Positions 32,745 to 41,995 are shown, numbered from the stretch's first letter. The stretch is DNA of 64,000 nucleotides from Solimonas fluminis (GCF_002930645.1 NZ_PSNW01000006.1:124001-188000); one strand, 5' to 3'. Numbers and translations: made by a program. Notes: generated from the sequence alone by a model not told the origin.

Positions 32745-34253
32745 ATGAGTTCTGTCGTCGACATCCGCTCCGGCCAGGCCGCCCACGTCCGCCCCCTCTT
32801 CGACCGCCTCGCCGCCAAGGCGCCGGACTACAACCTCACGACCGCCGCCCAGCGCATCGAGAAGATCAGGCGCCTCATGGCTACGGTGCTGAAGTACCGC
32901 CAGGAAATCTACGAAACCGGCAAGCTCGAGCGCGGCCTGACGCCGCCGGACATGGACGGCGAGCTGGTCATGCTCAAGTTCGAAGCCGAGTTCATCGAGC
33001 GCAACCTCGCCAAGTGGATGGAGCCCAAGCCGGCCGAAGGCCCCTCGCTGATGACCCTGGGCAAGAAGTGCTACATGCACTACGAGGCCAAGGGCATGGC
33101 CCTGGTGCTGCCGAGCTGGAACGCGCCCTACGTCATCGGCCTGCTGCCGACCCTGGGCGCCCTGGGCGCCGGCAATGCCGTGATGCTCAAGCCCTCCGAA
33201 CTGGCCCCGCATTCCTCGGCCCTGATCGCCAAGATCGTCAAGGAGGCCTTCCCGGACGGCGACGTCACCGTCGTAGAGGGCGGCGTCGAGGTCTCACAGG
33301 CCCTGCTGGCCTGTCCGTTCAACCATATCTTCTACATCGGCAACAACACCGTCGGCCGCATCGTCATGAAGGCCGCCGCCGACCACTTCGCCTCGGTCAC
33401 GCTGGAGATGGGCGGCAAGAATCCGTCGATCGTCGATGCCAGCGCCGACGTCGAGGACGCCGCCCTGAAGACTTCCTGGGGCCGCATGTGCAACGCCGGC
33501 CAGGCCTGCATCGCGCCGGACTACATCCTGGCGCACGAGTCCGTCATCGAGCGCTTCACCGGTGCCCTGGTGAAGGAAATCACCGCCATGTACAACCCGG
33601 ACGGCAAGGGCTTCGACAAGAATCCCGAGTTCCCGCGCATCATCAATGCCCGCCATTTCGAGCGCATCAAGGCCCTGGTGGAGGACGCCAAGGCCAAGGG
33701 CGCCAAGATCGTCATGGGCGGCGAGTACCGCGCCGAGGACCGCTACATCGCCCCCACCGTGGTGATGAACGTGACCGAGGACATGAAGATCATGCAGGAA
33801 GAGATCTTCGGCCCCGTGATCGTGGTCAAGCCCTGGAAGAACCGCGACGAGGTCATCAAGGAGATCCGCGGCCGCGACAAGCCGCTGGCGCTCTACGTCT
33901 TCGCCAAGGACAAGGCCGCCTGGGAGTTCTTCCGCAACAACACCACTTCGGGCAGCACGGTGCTGAACCACAACGTGGTGCAGTCCGGCACCAACCCCTA
34001 CATCTCCTTCGGCGGCGTCAACAGCAGCGGCATCGGCCGCATGGTCGGCCACGCCACCTTCCTGGAGTGTTCCAACCAGCGTGCCGTGATGGAAGAGGGC
34101 CCGGCCCTGATGGACCCGCGCGACGTGTTCCCGCCGCTGACGGACAAGTACAAGAAGCAGCTCACCCAGCTGATCGAAGGCAAGCCGGTCCCGCCGGCCA
34201 TGGTCAAGCTGATCAGCGGCGTGGTGAATGTGGTGGGCAAGTTCAAGAAGTAA
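32745..34253 (+). CDS. Aldehyde dehydrogenase (class 3 / coniferyl-aldehyde type)
   Basis: NAD(P)-dependent aldehyde dehydrogenase of 502 aa. N126 in PSWNAPY, E221 in LEMGGKNP and C255 in NAGQACIAPDY are the catalytic set. The NAGQACIAPDYI form and the short C-terminal basic tail resemble class 3 and coniferyl-aldehyde dehydrogenases, which act on bulky aromatic or long-chain aldehydes. It may oxidise an aldehyde from side-chain degradation. It is monocistronic between two terminators. A C-terminal segment GVVNVVGKFKK could associate with membrane. Confidence 0.9.
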   Translation: MSSVVDIRSGQAAHVRPLFDRLAAKAPDYNLTTAAQRIEKIRRLMATVLKYRQEIYETGKLERGLTPPDMDGELVMLKFEAEFIERNLAKWMEPKPAEGPSLMTLGKKCYMHYEAKGMALVLPSWNAPYVIGLLPTLGALGAGNAVMLKPSELAPHSSALIAKIVKEAFPDGDVTVVEGGVEVSQALLACPFNHIFYIGNNTVGRIVMKAAADHFASVTLEMGGKNPSIVDASADVEDAALKTSWGRMCNAGQACIAPDYILAHESVIERFTGALVKEITAMYNPDGKGFDKNPEFPRIINARHFERIKALVEDAKAKGAKIVMGGEYRAEDRYIAPTVVMNVTEDMKIMQEEIFGPVIVVKPWKNRDEVIKEIRGRDKPLALYVFAKDKAAWEFFRNNTTSGSTVLNHNVVQSGTNPYISFGGVNSSGIGRMVGHATFLECSNQRAVMEEGPALMDPRDVFPPLTDKYKKQLTQLIEGKPVPPAMVKLISGVVNVVGKFKK

Positions 34254-34265
34254 GCGGTTTCAAGG

Positions 34266-34294
34266 AAAAAGCCCCGGCATGCCGGGGCTTTTTT
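34266..34294 (+). terminator. Rho-independent terminator after the aldehyde dehydrogenase gene
   Basis: Thirteen-bp nearly closed palindrome from AAAAAGCCCCGGC with the complementary arm ending TTTTTT, 12 bp after the stop codon. Confidence 0.93.
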
Positions 34295-34354
34295 GTTCTC
34301 CCCGCATCAAGCCCTCGCCGGAAAAATGAGGAGCGTGAAGCGGCTGACCCGACC

Positions 34355-34383
34355 GTTCGCCCTGAGCCTGTCGAAGGGTGAAC
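34355..34383. repeat. Copy of the CTGAGCCTGTCGAAG repeat
   Basis: GTTCGCCCTGAGCCTGTCGAAG, then GGTGAAC, matches the arm sequence of the repeat at 29718-29794. It lies in the intergenic region behind the aldehyde dehydrogenase terminator. Confidence 0.7.
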
Positions 34384-34502
34384 GCCCTCGGGAGGACATC
34401 CAGGACACGAAGCGCCCCGCTCAGCGGGCCGAGCGATCCAGCGCCCAAACAAAAACCCCTCCGCCGTCTCCAGCGAAGGGGTCTCGATCCATCCCGAAAG
34501 AC

Positions 34503-35465
34503 TCAGCTGCCCAGCCGCCGCACCCAGCTCCGCAGCGACTTCACGCGGTCCAGCAGGCCCGTGCCGCCGGCGGCGACCGGCGGCGGGGCGGCGGGCGCCT
34601 CCACCTCGTAGCGCTGGTGCAGCGTCGGGCTGGCGGCCAGGCGCTGGTGCTGGCGCACGGCGGAGTTCACCGCGATCTTGCACTGGCTGTCGTGGATCGG
34701 CTTGGTGATGAAACGGTAGATCTGGCCCTGGTTGATCAGCTCGATGGCGCTGCCGGCGTCGGCGCGGTCGGTGAGGATCACCGATACCAGTTCCGGGTGG
34801 TGCTGCTTGAGCGTGCCGATCAGGCTCACCACCGGGTGGTCCTGCACGCGGGTGTCGGAGATCACCACGCCGATCTGGTTCTTTTCCAGCTGCTCAACCG
34901 CCTCGTTCATCGAGCTGGCGCCGTAGACCTTGAAACTGGGGCCCAGGATGGTCTGGATCTGCGGCGGCACGCGGGGGTCGTCGTCCATCACCAGCACGCC
35001 GGCGGCACCGGCCACGGGCTGCACGGCGGGGCTGTCGGCGGTCTCGGCGGGGGCGGCGGCCGCGGCGGCCATGCTGGCCTTGGCGGCGGCCACGGCGCGG
35101 GCCACCGTGGTGCTGAGGTCATCGTTCATCCACGGCTTGTTGACGAAGCGGAAGATCTCGCCTTCGTTGATCGAGCCGATGATGGCGTTGAGGTCGGAGT
35201 AGCCGGTCAGCAGGATGCGCATCGCGTTGGGGTTCAGGTCCCGCGCCGCGCGCAGCATCTCGATGCCGGTCATGCCCGGCATGCGCTGGTCGCTGACGAT
35301 CACATCCACCGGCTGGGTCTTGAGCAGGTCCAGGGCCGCCTGGCCGCTTTCCGCGAAGAACACCTCGTAGCGGCTGCGGAACAGCATCCGCATGGTCGTC
35401 AGGACGCGGGGTTCGTCGTCCACGAACAGCACGCGGGCTTTCTGGGTCGGGGCTACATCATCCAT
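34503..35465 (-). CDS. Response regulator with two receiver domains, no output domain
   Basis: Two-component receiver protein of 320 aa. REC 1 (about 10-125): acidic D16-D17, phospho-acceptor D59 (VSDQRM), Thr in LLTGY and Lys in VNKPW. REC 2 (about 155-280): MDDDPR, D204 (ISDTRV), ILTDRAD and ITKPI. An alanine-rich linker joins them. No DNA-binding or enzymatic output domain is present, so it probably passes the signal by protein contact. It starts 47 bp downstream of the histidine kinase and is likely its cognate regulator. The C-terminal 40 residues are basic (VKSLRSWVRRLG). Confidence 0.88.
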   Translation of the reverse strand: MDDVAPTQKARVLFVDDEPRVLTTMRMLFRSRYEVFFAESGQAALDLLKTQPVDVIVSDQRMPGMTGIEMLRAARDLNPNAMRILLTGYSDLNAIIGSINEGEIFRFVNKPWMNDDLSTTVARAVAAAKASMAAAAAAPAETADSPAVQPVAGAAGVLVMDDDPRVPPQIQTILGPSFKVYGASSMNEAVEQLEKNQIGVVISDTRVQDHPVVSLIGTLKQHHPELVSVILTDRADAGSAIELINQGQIYRFITKPIHDSQCKIAVNSAVRQHQRLAASPTLHQRYEVEAPAAPPPVAAGGTGLLDRVKSLRSWVRRLGS

Positions 35466-35512
35466 CGAAAACTGACTCCTCGGACTGCTTCAGGCCAGGT
35501 CCCTGGCTCGAT

Positions 35513-37402
35513 TCATGCGGCGGCGAGTTCCGGTGCCGCGCTCACCGCAGTGTCGCCGCTCTGGCGCTTCTGCTTCAATGGCAAACGGATTACAAATTCA
35601 CTGCCCTTGCCCACGGTGGAACGCACGTCGATGCGGCCGCCGTGCTCCTCGATGATGCGGAAGACGATGGACAGGCCCAGGCCCGTGCCCTTGCCGACCG
35701 CCTTGGTGGTGAAGAACGGCTCGAAGATGCGGGCGCGCACCTCCTCGGTCATGCCGCAGCCGGTGTCCAGGATGCGGACGATGACGCCCTCGGCCTCCGC
35801 GCTGGTGTGGATGTAGATCTTGCCTTCGCCCTCGATGGCCTGGGCGGCATTGGTGAACAGGTTCAGGAATACCTGGTTCAGCTGAGAGGGCGAGCACTCG
35901 ACTTGCGGCAGCGGGCCGAACTGCCGCACCACCTCGATGCGGGTCTTCAGCAGGTTGTTGGCGATCTTCAGCGCCGAGTCGATGCCGGAGTTGATGTCGA
36001 ACAGGTCGGTGCGCGAGCGGTCCACGCGCGAGAAGTCCTTCAGCGAGGACACCAGGTCGGCGATCTGCACCAGGCCGAAGTCGGTGTCCTTCAGCAGGTT
36101 GCCCAGGTCCTCCATGGTCTCGGCGGGGTTCAGGGTGGCGCGCAGGCCCTCGGCCTCGGTCAGGGCGGTGGCCACTTCCTCGTCGGAGGCGTTCTGCGCC
36201 GTCATCAGCGTCAGCGCGCGATCCTGGGCGGTGATCAGCCCGCGCAGGTCGTCCAGCGAGTTGCGCACGATCTCGGTGTTGCTGCGGGCATAGCCCAGCG
36301 GCGTGTTGATCTCGTGGGCGACGCCGGCCACCATCGTACCCAGCGAGGCCATCTTCTCCGACTGCACCAGCTGCGCCTGCGAGGCGCGCAGGTCCTGCAG
36401 CGCGGTGCTGAGGTCCTTGGTGCGGGCGGTCACCTGTTCTTCCAGGTGTTCGTTGGCATGCGACAGTTCGGCATTGGCGCGGTCGATCTCGCGGAAGGAG
36501 CGGGCCAGCCTGAAACCGAGGAAGGCCAGCACCAGCAGCAGCGCCGCGGCATAGGCGGCGAGGTAGGTCCGGTACTGGTTGGCGACGGCGACCTGGCCTT
36601 CATGCCAGCTCATGTAGGCCTGTTCCAGGGCCTGCAGCTGCGGGCCGGTGGGGCGGTCGAGGAAGTCGCGCAGCTTGGCCACCAGCTCGGTCTTGTCGGC
36701 GATCACTTCCTCGGAGCGGTCGCGCAGGCCCTTCACGGCCTTGGTGAAGGGCGGGTCTTCCGGTTCGAACTGCGGCTCGCCCTCGGCCACCGGTGCCGGC
36801 GGCGGGGTGGGCGGGGCCATCGCCTGCAGTTGCTCCAGCAGCGCGCGGATGTTGCCGGCGGCGGCCGCCGGCGGCGTCGGCGTCACGCCGAAGTTCACGA
36901 TCTCGGTCTTGACCTGCATCGTCAGGTTGCGGACCTCCTCGCGCTGCGCATCGGTCGCCGCGGCGGTCACGGCGTCGGCGTAGGTCGGCACGGCGTCCAT
37001 GCTGTTGATCAGGCGCTGCGTCAGCAGGGTGTTGCGCGCCTCGGAGTCGAAGGCCAGCTCGAACTTGCTTTCGATGGTATCCAGGAAGGTGTCCAGGGCC
37101 TTGTCGATCTCGGGCGTCAGGCCGCGCAGGGCGCCGGCGTCCTTGTCCAGCGCGTTCAGCGCGGTGTCGAGCTGGCCGGTGGTGCCGGAGCGGTCGGTGA
37201 CGGAATCGGCCAGCGAGGACACGCGCGAGCCGGTGAACTGGCGGTTGAGCAGCACGTCGAGGTTGCCGACCACCTGGATGCGTTCCAGGCGCGCGCGGTG
37301 CAGGTCCGCGTCCACGCTCTGCGTCATGCGCAGCAGGAAGACCAGCACGCCGATGGCCGCCACGGCGAGCAGTGCAAAGAACACTTGCCTGAGCTTCTTC
37401 AT
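35513..37402 (-). CDS. Sensor histidine kinase with periplasmic helical domain
   Basis: Membrane kinase of 629 aa. TM1 is about residues 7-25 and TM2 about 278-298; between them is a helix-rich periplasmic region with a Pro-rich loop (198-220), of the DAHL type. A coiled coil follows (305-350), then the H-box GVAHEINTPL (H363), N-box QVFLNLFTNAAQAI, DTGCGM (G1), FEPFFTTK and GKGTGLGLSI (G2). It autophosphorylates H363 on an unknown signal and should phosphorylate the two-REC protein next to it. No ligand is evident. Confidence 0.9.
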   Translation of the reverse strand: MKKLRQVFFALLAVAAIGVLVFLLRMTQSVDADLHRARLERIQVVGNLDVLLNRQFTGSRVSSLADSVTDRSGTTGQLDTALNALDKDAGALRGLTPEIDKALDTFLDTIESKFELAFDSEARNTLLTQRLINSMDAVPTYADAVTAAATDAQREEVRNLTMQVKTEIVNFGVTPTPPAAAAGNIRALLEQLQAMAPPTPPPAPVAEGEPQFEPEDPPFTKAVKGLRDRSEEVIADKTELVAKLRDFLDRPTGPQLQALEQAYMSWHEGQVAVANQYRTYLAAYAAALLLVLAFLGFRLARSFREIDRANAELSHANEHLEEQVTARTKDLSTALQDLRASQAQLVQSEKMASLGTMVAGVAHEINTPLGYARSNTEIVRNSLDDLRGLITAQDRALTLMTAQNASDEEVATALTEAEGLRATLNPAETMEDLGNLLKDTDFGLVQIADLVSSLKDFSRVDRSRTDLFDINSGIDSALKIANNLLKTRIEVVRQFGPLPQVECSPSQLNQVFLNLFTNAAQAIEGEGKIYIHTSAEAEGVIVRILDTGCGMTEEVRARIFEPFFTTKAVGKGTGLGLSIVFRIIEEHGGRIDVRSTVGKGSEFVIRLPLKQKRQSGDTAVSAAPELAAA

Positions 37403-37746
37403 CCCGTCTCCCCCACATCAGACTGGGTGCCGCCTGCCTCCGCCCTCCGGACATGGCGCCGGTTTGTAGCGGGGTGCGGCCGTTTGTTCCGCCCTTCCTG
37501 CGGCCTTCCGGCAATGCCGGGGGCCGCCCCATCACGGAACTTTGGCTGGAACACTAGAGGTTCGTCCATCGGGGGGGCTTCCCCTGTTCGGACTAGAGCC
37601 CGGCTGCCCAAGGGAACTCCAGGTTGCCGAGCGGTTCCTATCCTGCAGGGGAGATCGCCCGCCGCCGTCCTGGCGGCGGGGCCGTTCATGGACGGCATCC
37701 TGGTCGGGGGCAGGGAAGTGCCGACCGCCAACCGGAGCAGAAGACC
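37403..37746. other. 344-bp intergenic region with one hairpin
   Basis: Divergent region between the kinase (minus) and CBS (plus) genes. It holds an imperfect GC hairpin at 37500-37527 (GCGGCC..CCGGC / GCCGG..GGCCGC). I see no open frame with a ribosome-binding site, no tRNA and no convincing -35/-10 pair. It presumably carries both promoters. Confidence 0.5.
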
Positions 37747-38196
37747 ATGAAAGTGAGCCAATGCATGAGCCCCGATGTCTGCGTGGCCATGCCCGACATG
37801 AGCCTGCGGGATGCCGCGACCCTGATGGCCGACATCGATGCAGGAGCCCTGCCGGTGCGCCAGGGTGACCGACTGGTCGGCATGATCACCGACCGCGACA
37901 TTGCAATACGCGGGATCGCCGCCGGGCTGGGGCCGGACGCACGTGTCAACCAGGCGATGAGCACCGAGGTGAAATACTGCTACGAGGACGAGGATGCCGA
38001 GCATGTGGCGCGCAACATGGGCGATATCCAGGTGCGCCGCCTGCCGGTCCTCAACCGCGACAAGCGCCTGGTCGGCATCGTCGCCCTGGCCGACCTGGCC
38101 TGCTCCGCCACGGACCGCGAGAACCTCGGCTGCGCGCTGGGCGACATCTCCCGCGACAGCAGCCTGCATTCGCAGACCCTGCCGAGAACCCACTGA
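37747..38196 (+). CDS. Stand-alone CBS-pair domain protein
   Basis: Cytoplasmic protein of 149 aa made of two CBS motifs: MSPDVCVAMPDMSLRDAATLM..LPVRQGDRLVGMITDRDIAIR (about 7-55) and MSTEVKYCYEDEDAEHVARNM..RRLPVLNRDKRLVGIVALADLA (about 70-118). CBS pairs bind adenosine nucleotides such as AMP or ATP and regulate a partner. No other domain is present. It is transcribed away from the sensor kinase, and the gene that it regulates is unknown. Confidence 0.9.
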   Translation: MKVSQCMSPDVCVAMPDMSLRDAATLMADIDAGALPVRQGDRLVGMITDRDIAIRGIAAGLGPDARVNQAMSTEVKYCYEDEDAEHVARNMGDIQVRRLPVLNRDKRLVGIVALADLACSATDRENLGCALGDISRDSSLHSQTLPRTH

Positions 38197-38479
38197 GAAA
38201 AGTCGAAAGCCCGGGTTCGTCCACGACGGTGCGGACGGATTCGGGCAGGCCGGGGGATGCCGTCCATGGCGAAACCTCGTTCCTGGAGCGGGCTCCCGCC
38301 GGTGTTTCGACGTGGGGCGTGGCATGAGTCAGGCCCGGCGGCAGGGCAAACGCTCCATGGCCGGGCCTTCGGACGGGTGGATGTCGATCGGACATCCACC
38401 TGCCCCTCGGCCAAACGGAGGATTCGCCCGCGCGGGGACTGCGATGAACTGCGGCGCATTCACCGCACCAGGAGCAGTC

Positions 38480-38983
38480 ATGGATACCCAGGCCCTCGAA
38501 CGCCGCCTGCAGAAGCTGGAAGATGCCGAAGCGATCCGCACGCTGAAGGCGCGCTACCTGTTCGCCTGCGACCGCAAGGACACCGCGGCGATGCGGGCCT
38601 GCTTCGTCGACGGCAAGGTCCACATCGACTACGGCGTGGTCGGTACCTTCGACAATGCCGACGCCCTGGTGCAACTGTTCAAGGATGTCGGCTGCCATCC
38701 CCACATGGTCGAGATGCACCACGGCGCCAACCCGCAGGTCGAGGTGCTGGACGCCGCGCGTGCCCGCGGCACCTGGAGCCTGCACTACTTCCTGGTCAAC
38801 ACCCAGGCCAAGAGCCTGACCCAGCTCGCCGGCTACTACGAGGATGAATACCGCAAGGAAGGCGGCGTCTGGAAGATCGGCAGCACGAAGTTCATCGCCA
38901 CCTCGACCCTGGCCCTGGACTACACCGACGGCGCCCTCAAGGCGCTGTTCGCCGGCGCTCCGCCGCCCGCCGCCGCGGCCTGA
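38480..38983 (+). CDS. NTF2/SnoaL-fold protein, second copy
   Basis: SnoaL_4-type protein of 167 aa: LEDAEAIRTLKARYLFACDRKDTAAMRACFVDGKVHIDYGVVG is the helix-helix-strand opening, followed by LVQLFKDV and the strands ending YEDEYRKEGGVWKIGSTKF. A His-His (MHHGANP) sits inside the cavity region. Members act as polyketide cyclases, dehydratases or binding proteins; the function is not fixed here. The paralogous fold at 25278 is only distantly similar. AGGAGC box before the ATG; no operon partner. Confidence 0.75.
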   Translation: MDTQALERRLQKLEDAEAIRTLKARYLFACDRKDTAAMRACFVDGKVHIDYGVVGTFDNADALVQLFKDVGCHPHMVEMHHGANPQVEVLDAARARGTWSLHYFLVNTQAKSLTQLAGYYEDEYRKEGGVWKIGSTKFIATSTLALDYTDGALKALFAGAPPPAAAA

Positions 38984-39225
38984 TACACCTGGGTTGGCGG
39001 CCGTGGGCCGCGACGAGCCGGTGACTACGCCGCGGAGTTGCCGCGGCCGGCCCGCCCCTGCGGCTGGGTTCGTCCACTACCTGCGGGGGGCGGGTTGTTG
39101 CGGGCTGATATCGGGTCGTCGCTCGGCGCCCGCCGCCGCGGTGATCCTTGCATGCGGAAGATCGCGGCCCAGGCCGCTCCCAGCGGTTGGAAATCCCGCT
39201 GGACCTTGCCGTTCTGCCCTTTTGA

Positions 39226-39239
39226 TGATAGTAATATCA
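39226..39239. promoter_or_regulatory. Candidate operator TGATA-GTAA-TATCA
   Basis: AT-rich inverted repeat 25 bp before the start of the alpha/beta hydrolase-TetR operon, followed by CTAATAGTAAT. In this GC-rich genome it stands out as a promoter/operator, and the TetR encoded in the operon is the natural candidate to bind it. Confidence 0.5.
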
Positions 39240-39264
39240 CTAATAGTAATGGCCCGGAGCCCCG

Positions 39265-40065
39265 ATGAAGCAAGTCCAGACCCGCGTCGGCCCTCTGGCC
39301 TATGCCGAGCAGGGCAGCGGCCTGCCGCTGGTGCTGCTGCATTCGGCGGGACACGACCACCATGACTTCGACGCCATCCTGCCGTCGCTGGCCGAACGCC
39401 ATCGCGTCATCGCGCTGGATTGGCCAGGCTTCGGCGAGTCCCCCGCGCCGCAGCCGCCGGCCTCCCTCAGCGCCAGCCTGGTGGGCGAGGTGCTGGAGGA
39501 CGCGGTGGCCGCCCTGGGGCTTGAGCGGGCCGTGTTCCTGGGCAACAGCGTCGGCGGCATGGCGGCGGCGAGGCTGGCGGCCCGGCAGCCGCAGCGCGTG
39601 CGCGGCCTGGTGCTGGTATCGTCCGGCGGCTTCACGCCGATGAACGCGGTGACCCGCGCCTTCTGCCGGGTGCAGGGGCGCGAGTGGGTGCGCCGGCATA
39701 CCGGCCGCTGGTTCGCACGCGCCTACCTGCGGCGCCGCAACAGCCACACCGCGGCGATCCTGCAGCGCTTCGACGCCACGCACGCGCGTCCGGCGACGCT
39801 GGCCGCCCACGCGGCGCTGTGGCGCAGCTTCGCCGAGGACGCCAGCAGCGTCATCGAGCAGGCGCGCGGCATCCGCTGCCCGACCTTGCTGGCCTGGGGG
39901 CGGCACGATCCGGTCTCGCGCCGCGGCGTGGAGGGGCGCTGCGCCCGCGAGGCCATCGCCGGCGCGCGCTACGTCGAGTTCGACACCGGCCACATGCCCT
40001 TTGCCGAGGACCCGCCGGCCTTCCTGCGCGAGCTGCTGCCCTTCCTCGAGGGCCTGCCGGCATGA
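39265..40065 (+). CDS. Alpha/beta hydrolase
   Basis: Soluble hydrolase of 266 aa: oxyanion region LLHSAGHD, nucleophile elbow GNSVGG (S95), acid in AWGRHDPVS and catalytic His in FDTGHMPFAEDP. The GNSxGG elbow is frequent in C-C hydrolases of the meta-cleavage (MhpC/HsaD) group and in haloalkane-like esterases, but the lid does not identify a substrate. No signal peptide. Its stop overlaps the TetR start (ATGA), so hydrolase and regulator are co-expressed, perhaps with the substrate or product as the TetR ligand. Confidence 0.83.
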   Translation: MKQVQTRVGPLAYAEQGSGLPLVLLHSAGHDHHDFDAILPSLAERHRVIALDWPGFGESPAPQPPASLSASLVGEVLEDAVAALGLERAVFLGNSVGGMAAARLAARQPQRVRGLVLVSSGGFTPMNAVTRAFCRVQGREWVRRHTGRWFARAYLRRRNSHTAAILQRFDATHARPATLAAHAALWRSFAEDASSVIEQARGIRCPTLLAWGRHDPVSRRGVEGRCAREAIAGARYVEFDTGHMPFAEDPPAFLRELLPFLEGLPA

Positions 40066-40670
40066 GTGCTGCCGCCCGCCGGCCGAAGCAGGAGGCGCGG
40101 CCGCGACGCGGCGCGCCGGAGGAGACGCGCCGCCGCCTGGTGGCGGCCGCGGCGGAAGAGTTCAATCGCCTGGGCTACGAGGGCACCGATTCCAACCGCC
40201 TGGCCCGCGCGGCGGGCTATGCCCCGGGCACCTTCTACAAGCACTTCCGCGACAAGCGCGAGATCTTCCTGGCGGCCTATGCCGAATGGGTGGACCGCGA
40301 GTGGGAAGAGGTCAGTGCGGCGCTGGACCTGGGTGGCGAGGTGACCCGGCGCGCCGGGTGCATCGTCGACCTGCTGCTGGCCCATCACCGACGCTGGAGC
40401 GGCCTGCGCGCCAGCCTGCGCATGCTGACCGCGGCCGATCCGGTGGTCCGCGAGTTCTACCGCGGGCAGCGCCGCCGCCAGTTCGAGCTGCTGGCGCGGC
40501 TGCGCGCCGCGGCCGGTGATCCGCCGCGGCCGCGCGAGCAGGACGCCCTGCTGCTGTTCACGCTGGAGCGCAGCGCCGACGCGATGGCGGAGGACGAGGC
40601 CGAGGCGCTGGGACTGGACCCGGCGGCGATGCGGGCGCTGCTGGTGGAACGGGTGACGGCTGCCCTGTAG
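40062..40670 (+). CDS. TetR-family transcriptional regulator
   Basis: Regulator of 202 aa. After a basic tail, residues of about 20-65 form the helix-turn-helix (LVAAAAEEFNRLGYEGTDSNRLARAAGYAPGTFYKHFRDKREIF). The C-terminal domain is helical and carries ETFxL-like hydrophobic faces for the ligand. It overlaps the alpha/beta hydrolase gene, and the palindrome at 39226-39239 in front of that operon may be its site. Confidence 0.9.
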   Translation: MSAAARRPKQEARPRRGAPEETRRRLVAAAAEEFNRLGYEGTDSNRLARAAGYAPGTFYKHFRDKREIFLAAYAEWVDREWEEVSAALDLGGEVTRRAGCIVDLLLAHHRRWSGLRASLRMLTAADPVVREFYRGQRRRQFELLARLRAAAGDPPRPREQDALLLFTLERSADAMAEDEAEALGLDPAAMRALLVERVTAAL

Positions 40671-40726
40671 GAGCCGGCTTGCCGGGGACTTCCGGGCGGA
40701 TGGGTCGCCGGCAAGCCGGCTCCTAC
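40667..40726. repeat. Extragenic palindrome GTAGGAGCCGGCTTGCCGG
   Basis: Arms of 19 bp with a loop of about 22 nt, overlapping the stop codon of the TetR gene and reaching into the 3' end of the convergent dioxygenase gene. It shares its core with 16-43 and its GTAGGAGC ends with 26775-26845, so these form one family. It may double as a terminator for the convergent pair. Confidence 0.85.
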
Positions 40727-41490
40727 GAGGCAGCCGCTTCGCTCCTGAAGGTCAGCACCAGCACGTCGCGATAGGCCGGCTGCGCCGGATCCAGCGGCTG
40801 CACGGCGGTGACGCCGTGGTACACGCGGCTGTCGTCGATCAGCGTGGCATCGCAGGGAGCGGTCAGCGTGAAGCTGCCCAGCGGGCTGCCGTCCGGGCGA
40901 TGGATCGTGGTGACGCCGCTGGCGATGTTCTGTCGGCGGACCAGCAGCACCAGCACCCAGTCCACGCCGTCGCGGTGCACGCCTTCCGGGGTCGGCTGCC
41001 CGGCCTCGCCGGCCCGCGCCTCGATGCGGAACTGGTGCGCCTCGATGTGCCAGTTCGCCACCTGCGGCGAGAGGCGGCCGAACAGGCCGCGGCAGAAGCG
41101 CAGCAGCGTGTCCAGGCTGGCGCCGCTACCGATTTCCGGCAGGATCGGCTCGAACCAGCGCGCCACGCCGCCGTTGAGGCGGTTGTAGTCCCGGCTCTGG
41201 TAATGCGGCTGGTGCGGCTGGCGCTCGACCGGGCCGTCGCGCCCTGCGGCATAGACCGCGTGCCGGCGCCGGCGATAGCGGCCGCCATCCGCCATGTGGC
41301 GGTCCAGCTCCAGGCCGTTCCAGCTCGCGGCAAAGCTGTCCCAGTCCGACAGGCTGCCGGCAGCTTCCAGCAGCGCGCGCATCGGCTCGCCCTGCAGGAA
41401 GACATGGCCTTCGCGGGCGAGCGGGGTTTCCAGGGCCGGCAGGCCGGGGGAAGCAGGCGGTGACACGGAGCGGTCCATCGGGGCGCGCAT
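40723..41490 (-). CDS. 2OG-Fe(II) oxygenase-like protein (PF10014 type)
   Basis: Oxygenase of 255 aa with a double-stranded beta-helix: iron ligands H172 and D174 in VHRDGVD, distal H225 in SRVYHGVT and R241 for 2-oxoglutarate in YRDVLVLTF. The block order matches the 2OG-Fe_Oxy_2 family, whose characterised members hydroxylate free amino acids. I start at the ATG at 41490; upstream codons give a low-complexity Cys/Thr-rich extension that is not plausible. The gene is transcribed toward the TetR gene. Substrate unknown. Confidence 0.8.
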   Translation of the reverse strand: MRAPMDRSVSPPASPGLPALETPLAREGHVFLQGEPMRALLEAAGSLSDWDSFAASWNGLELDRHMADGGRYRRRRHAVYAAGRDGPVERQPHQPHYQSRDYNRLNGGVARWFEPILPEIGSGASLDTLLRFCRGLFGRLSPQVANWHIEAHQFRIEARAGEAGQPTPEGVHRDGVDWVLVLLVRRQNIASGVTTIHRPDGSPLGSFTLTAPCDATLIDDSRVYHGVTAVQPLDPAQPAYRDVLVLTFRSEAAAS

Positions 41491-41527
41491 TGTAGACCCT
41501 CCGGCCGCCGGCGGAGACCCGGGGGCA

Positions 41528-41995
41528 CTACTGCGGGCGTACTTCCAGCGCCGCCAACTCCAGGTGGTGATGATGCAGTTCCAGCTCGAAGCGGCCGCTG
41601 TGGCCGGCGCGGAAGCGCAGGCTGCCGGTCTGCCCGGCCCGCAGCGGCATCGACAGGTCATAGCCGTGCAGGTGCAGCTCGTCGTCATGGTCGCTGGTCA
41701 CGCGCAGTTCCACCTCGTCCCCGGCCTGCAGCACCACCACGGCGGGGCCCGACTCGCGCCGCCCTTGGCGCACCACCCATTCCGCCGTCATGGCCGGCGC
41801 GTCGGGCAGGGGCTCCGAGCCCGGCGGTACCGGGCCGGGCTCGCCGGGGAGGGCACCCGGCGGGGGCTTGATGGCGGCCTCCGGCGGCGCGGCGGGCGCC
41901 GCGCCGGGGGGCCCGGCTTCAGGGCGCAGCAGCAGGAAGAGGCCGGCCAGGACGGCAATGCCGAGGGCGATGAAGACGAGGGCTGAGCGGTTCAT
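41528..41995 (-). CDS. Membrane-anchored cupredoxin-like domain protein
   Basis: Protein of 155 aa: an N-terminal signal anchor (MNRSALVFIALGIAVLAGLF), a Pro/Ala/Gly-rich linker (about 28-70), then a beta-sandwich with VVVLQAGDEVELRVTSDHDDELHLHGYDL and the His-rich FELELHHHHLELAALEV. This resembles the cupredoxin_1 fold, with H residues that could bind copper, but the Cys of blue-copper sites is missing. The ATG at 41995 puts the anchor at the N-terminus. It shares the strand with the dioxygenase gene, 37 bp upstream. Confidence 0.65.
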   Translation of the reverse strand: MNRSALVFIALGIAVLAGLFLLLRPEAGPPGAAPAAPPEAAIKPPPGALPGEPGPVPPGSEPLPDAPAMTAEWVVRQGRRESGPAVVVLQAGDEVELRVTSDHDDELHLHGYDLSMPLRAGQTGSLRFRAGHSGRFELELHHHHLELAALEVRPQ

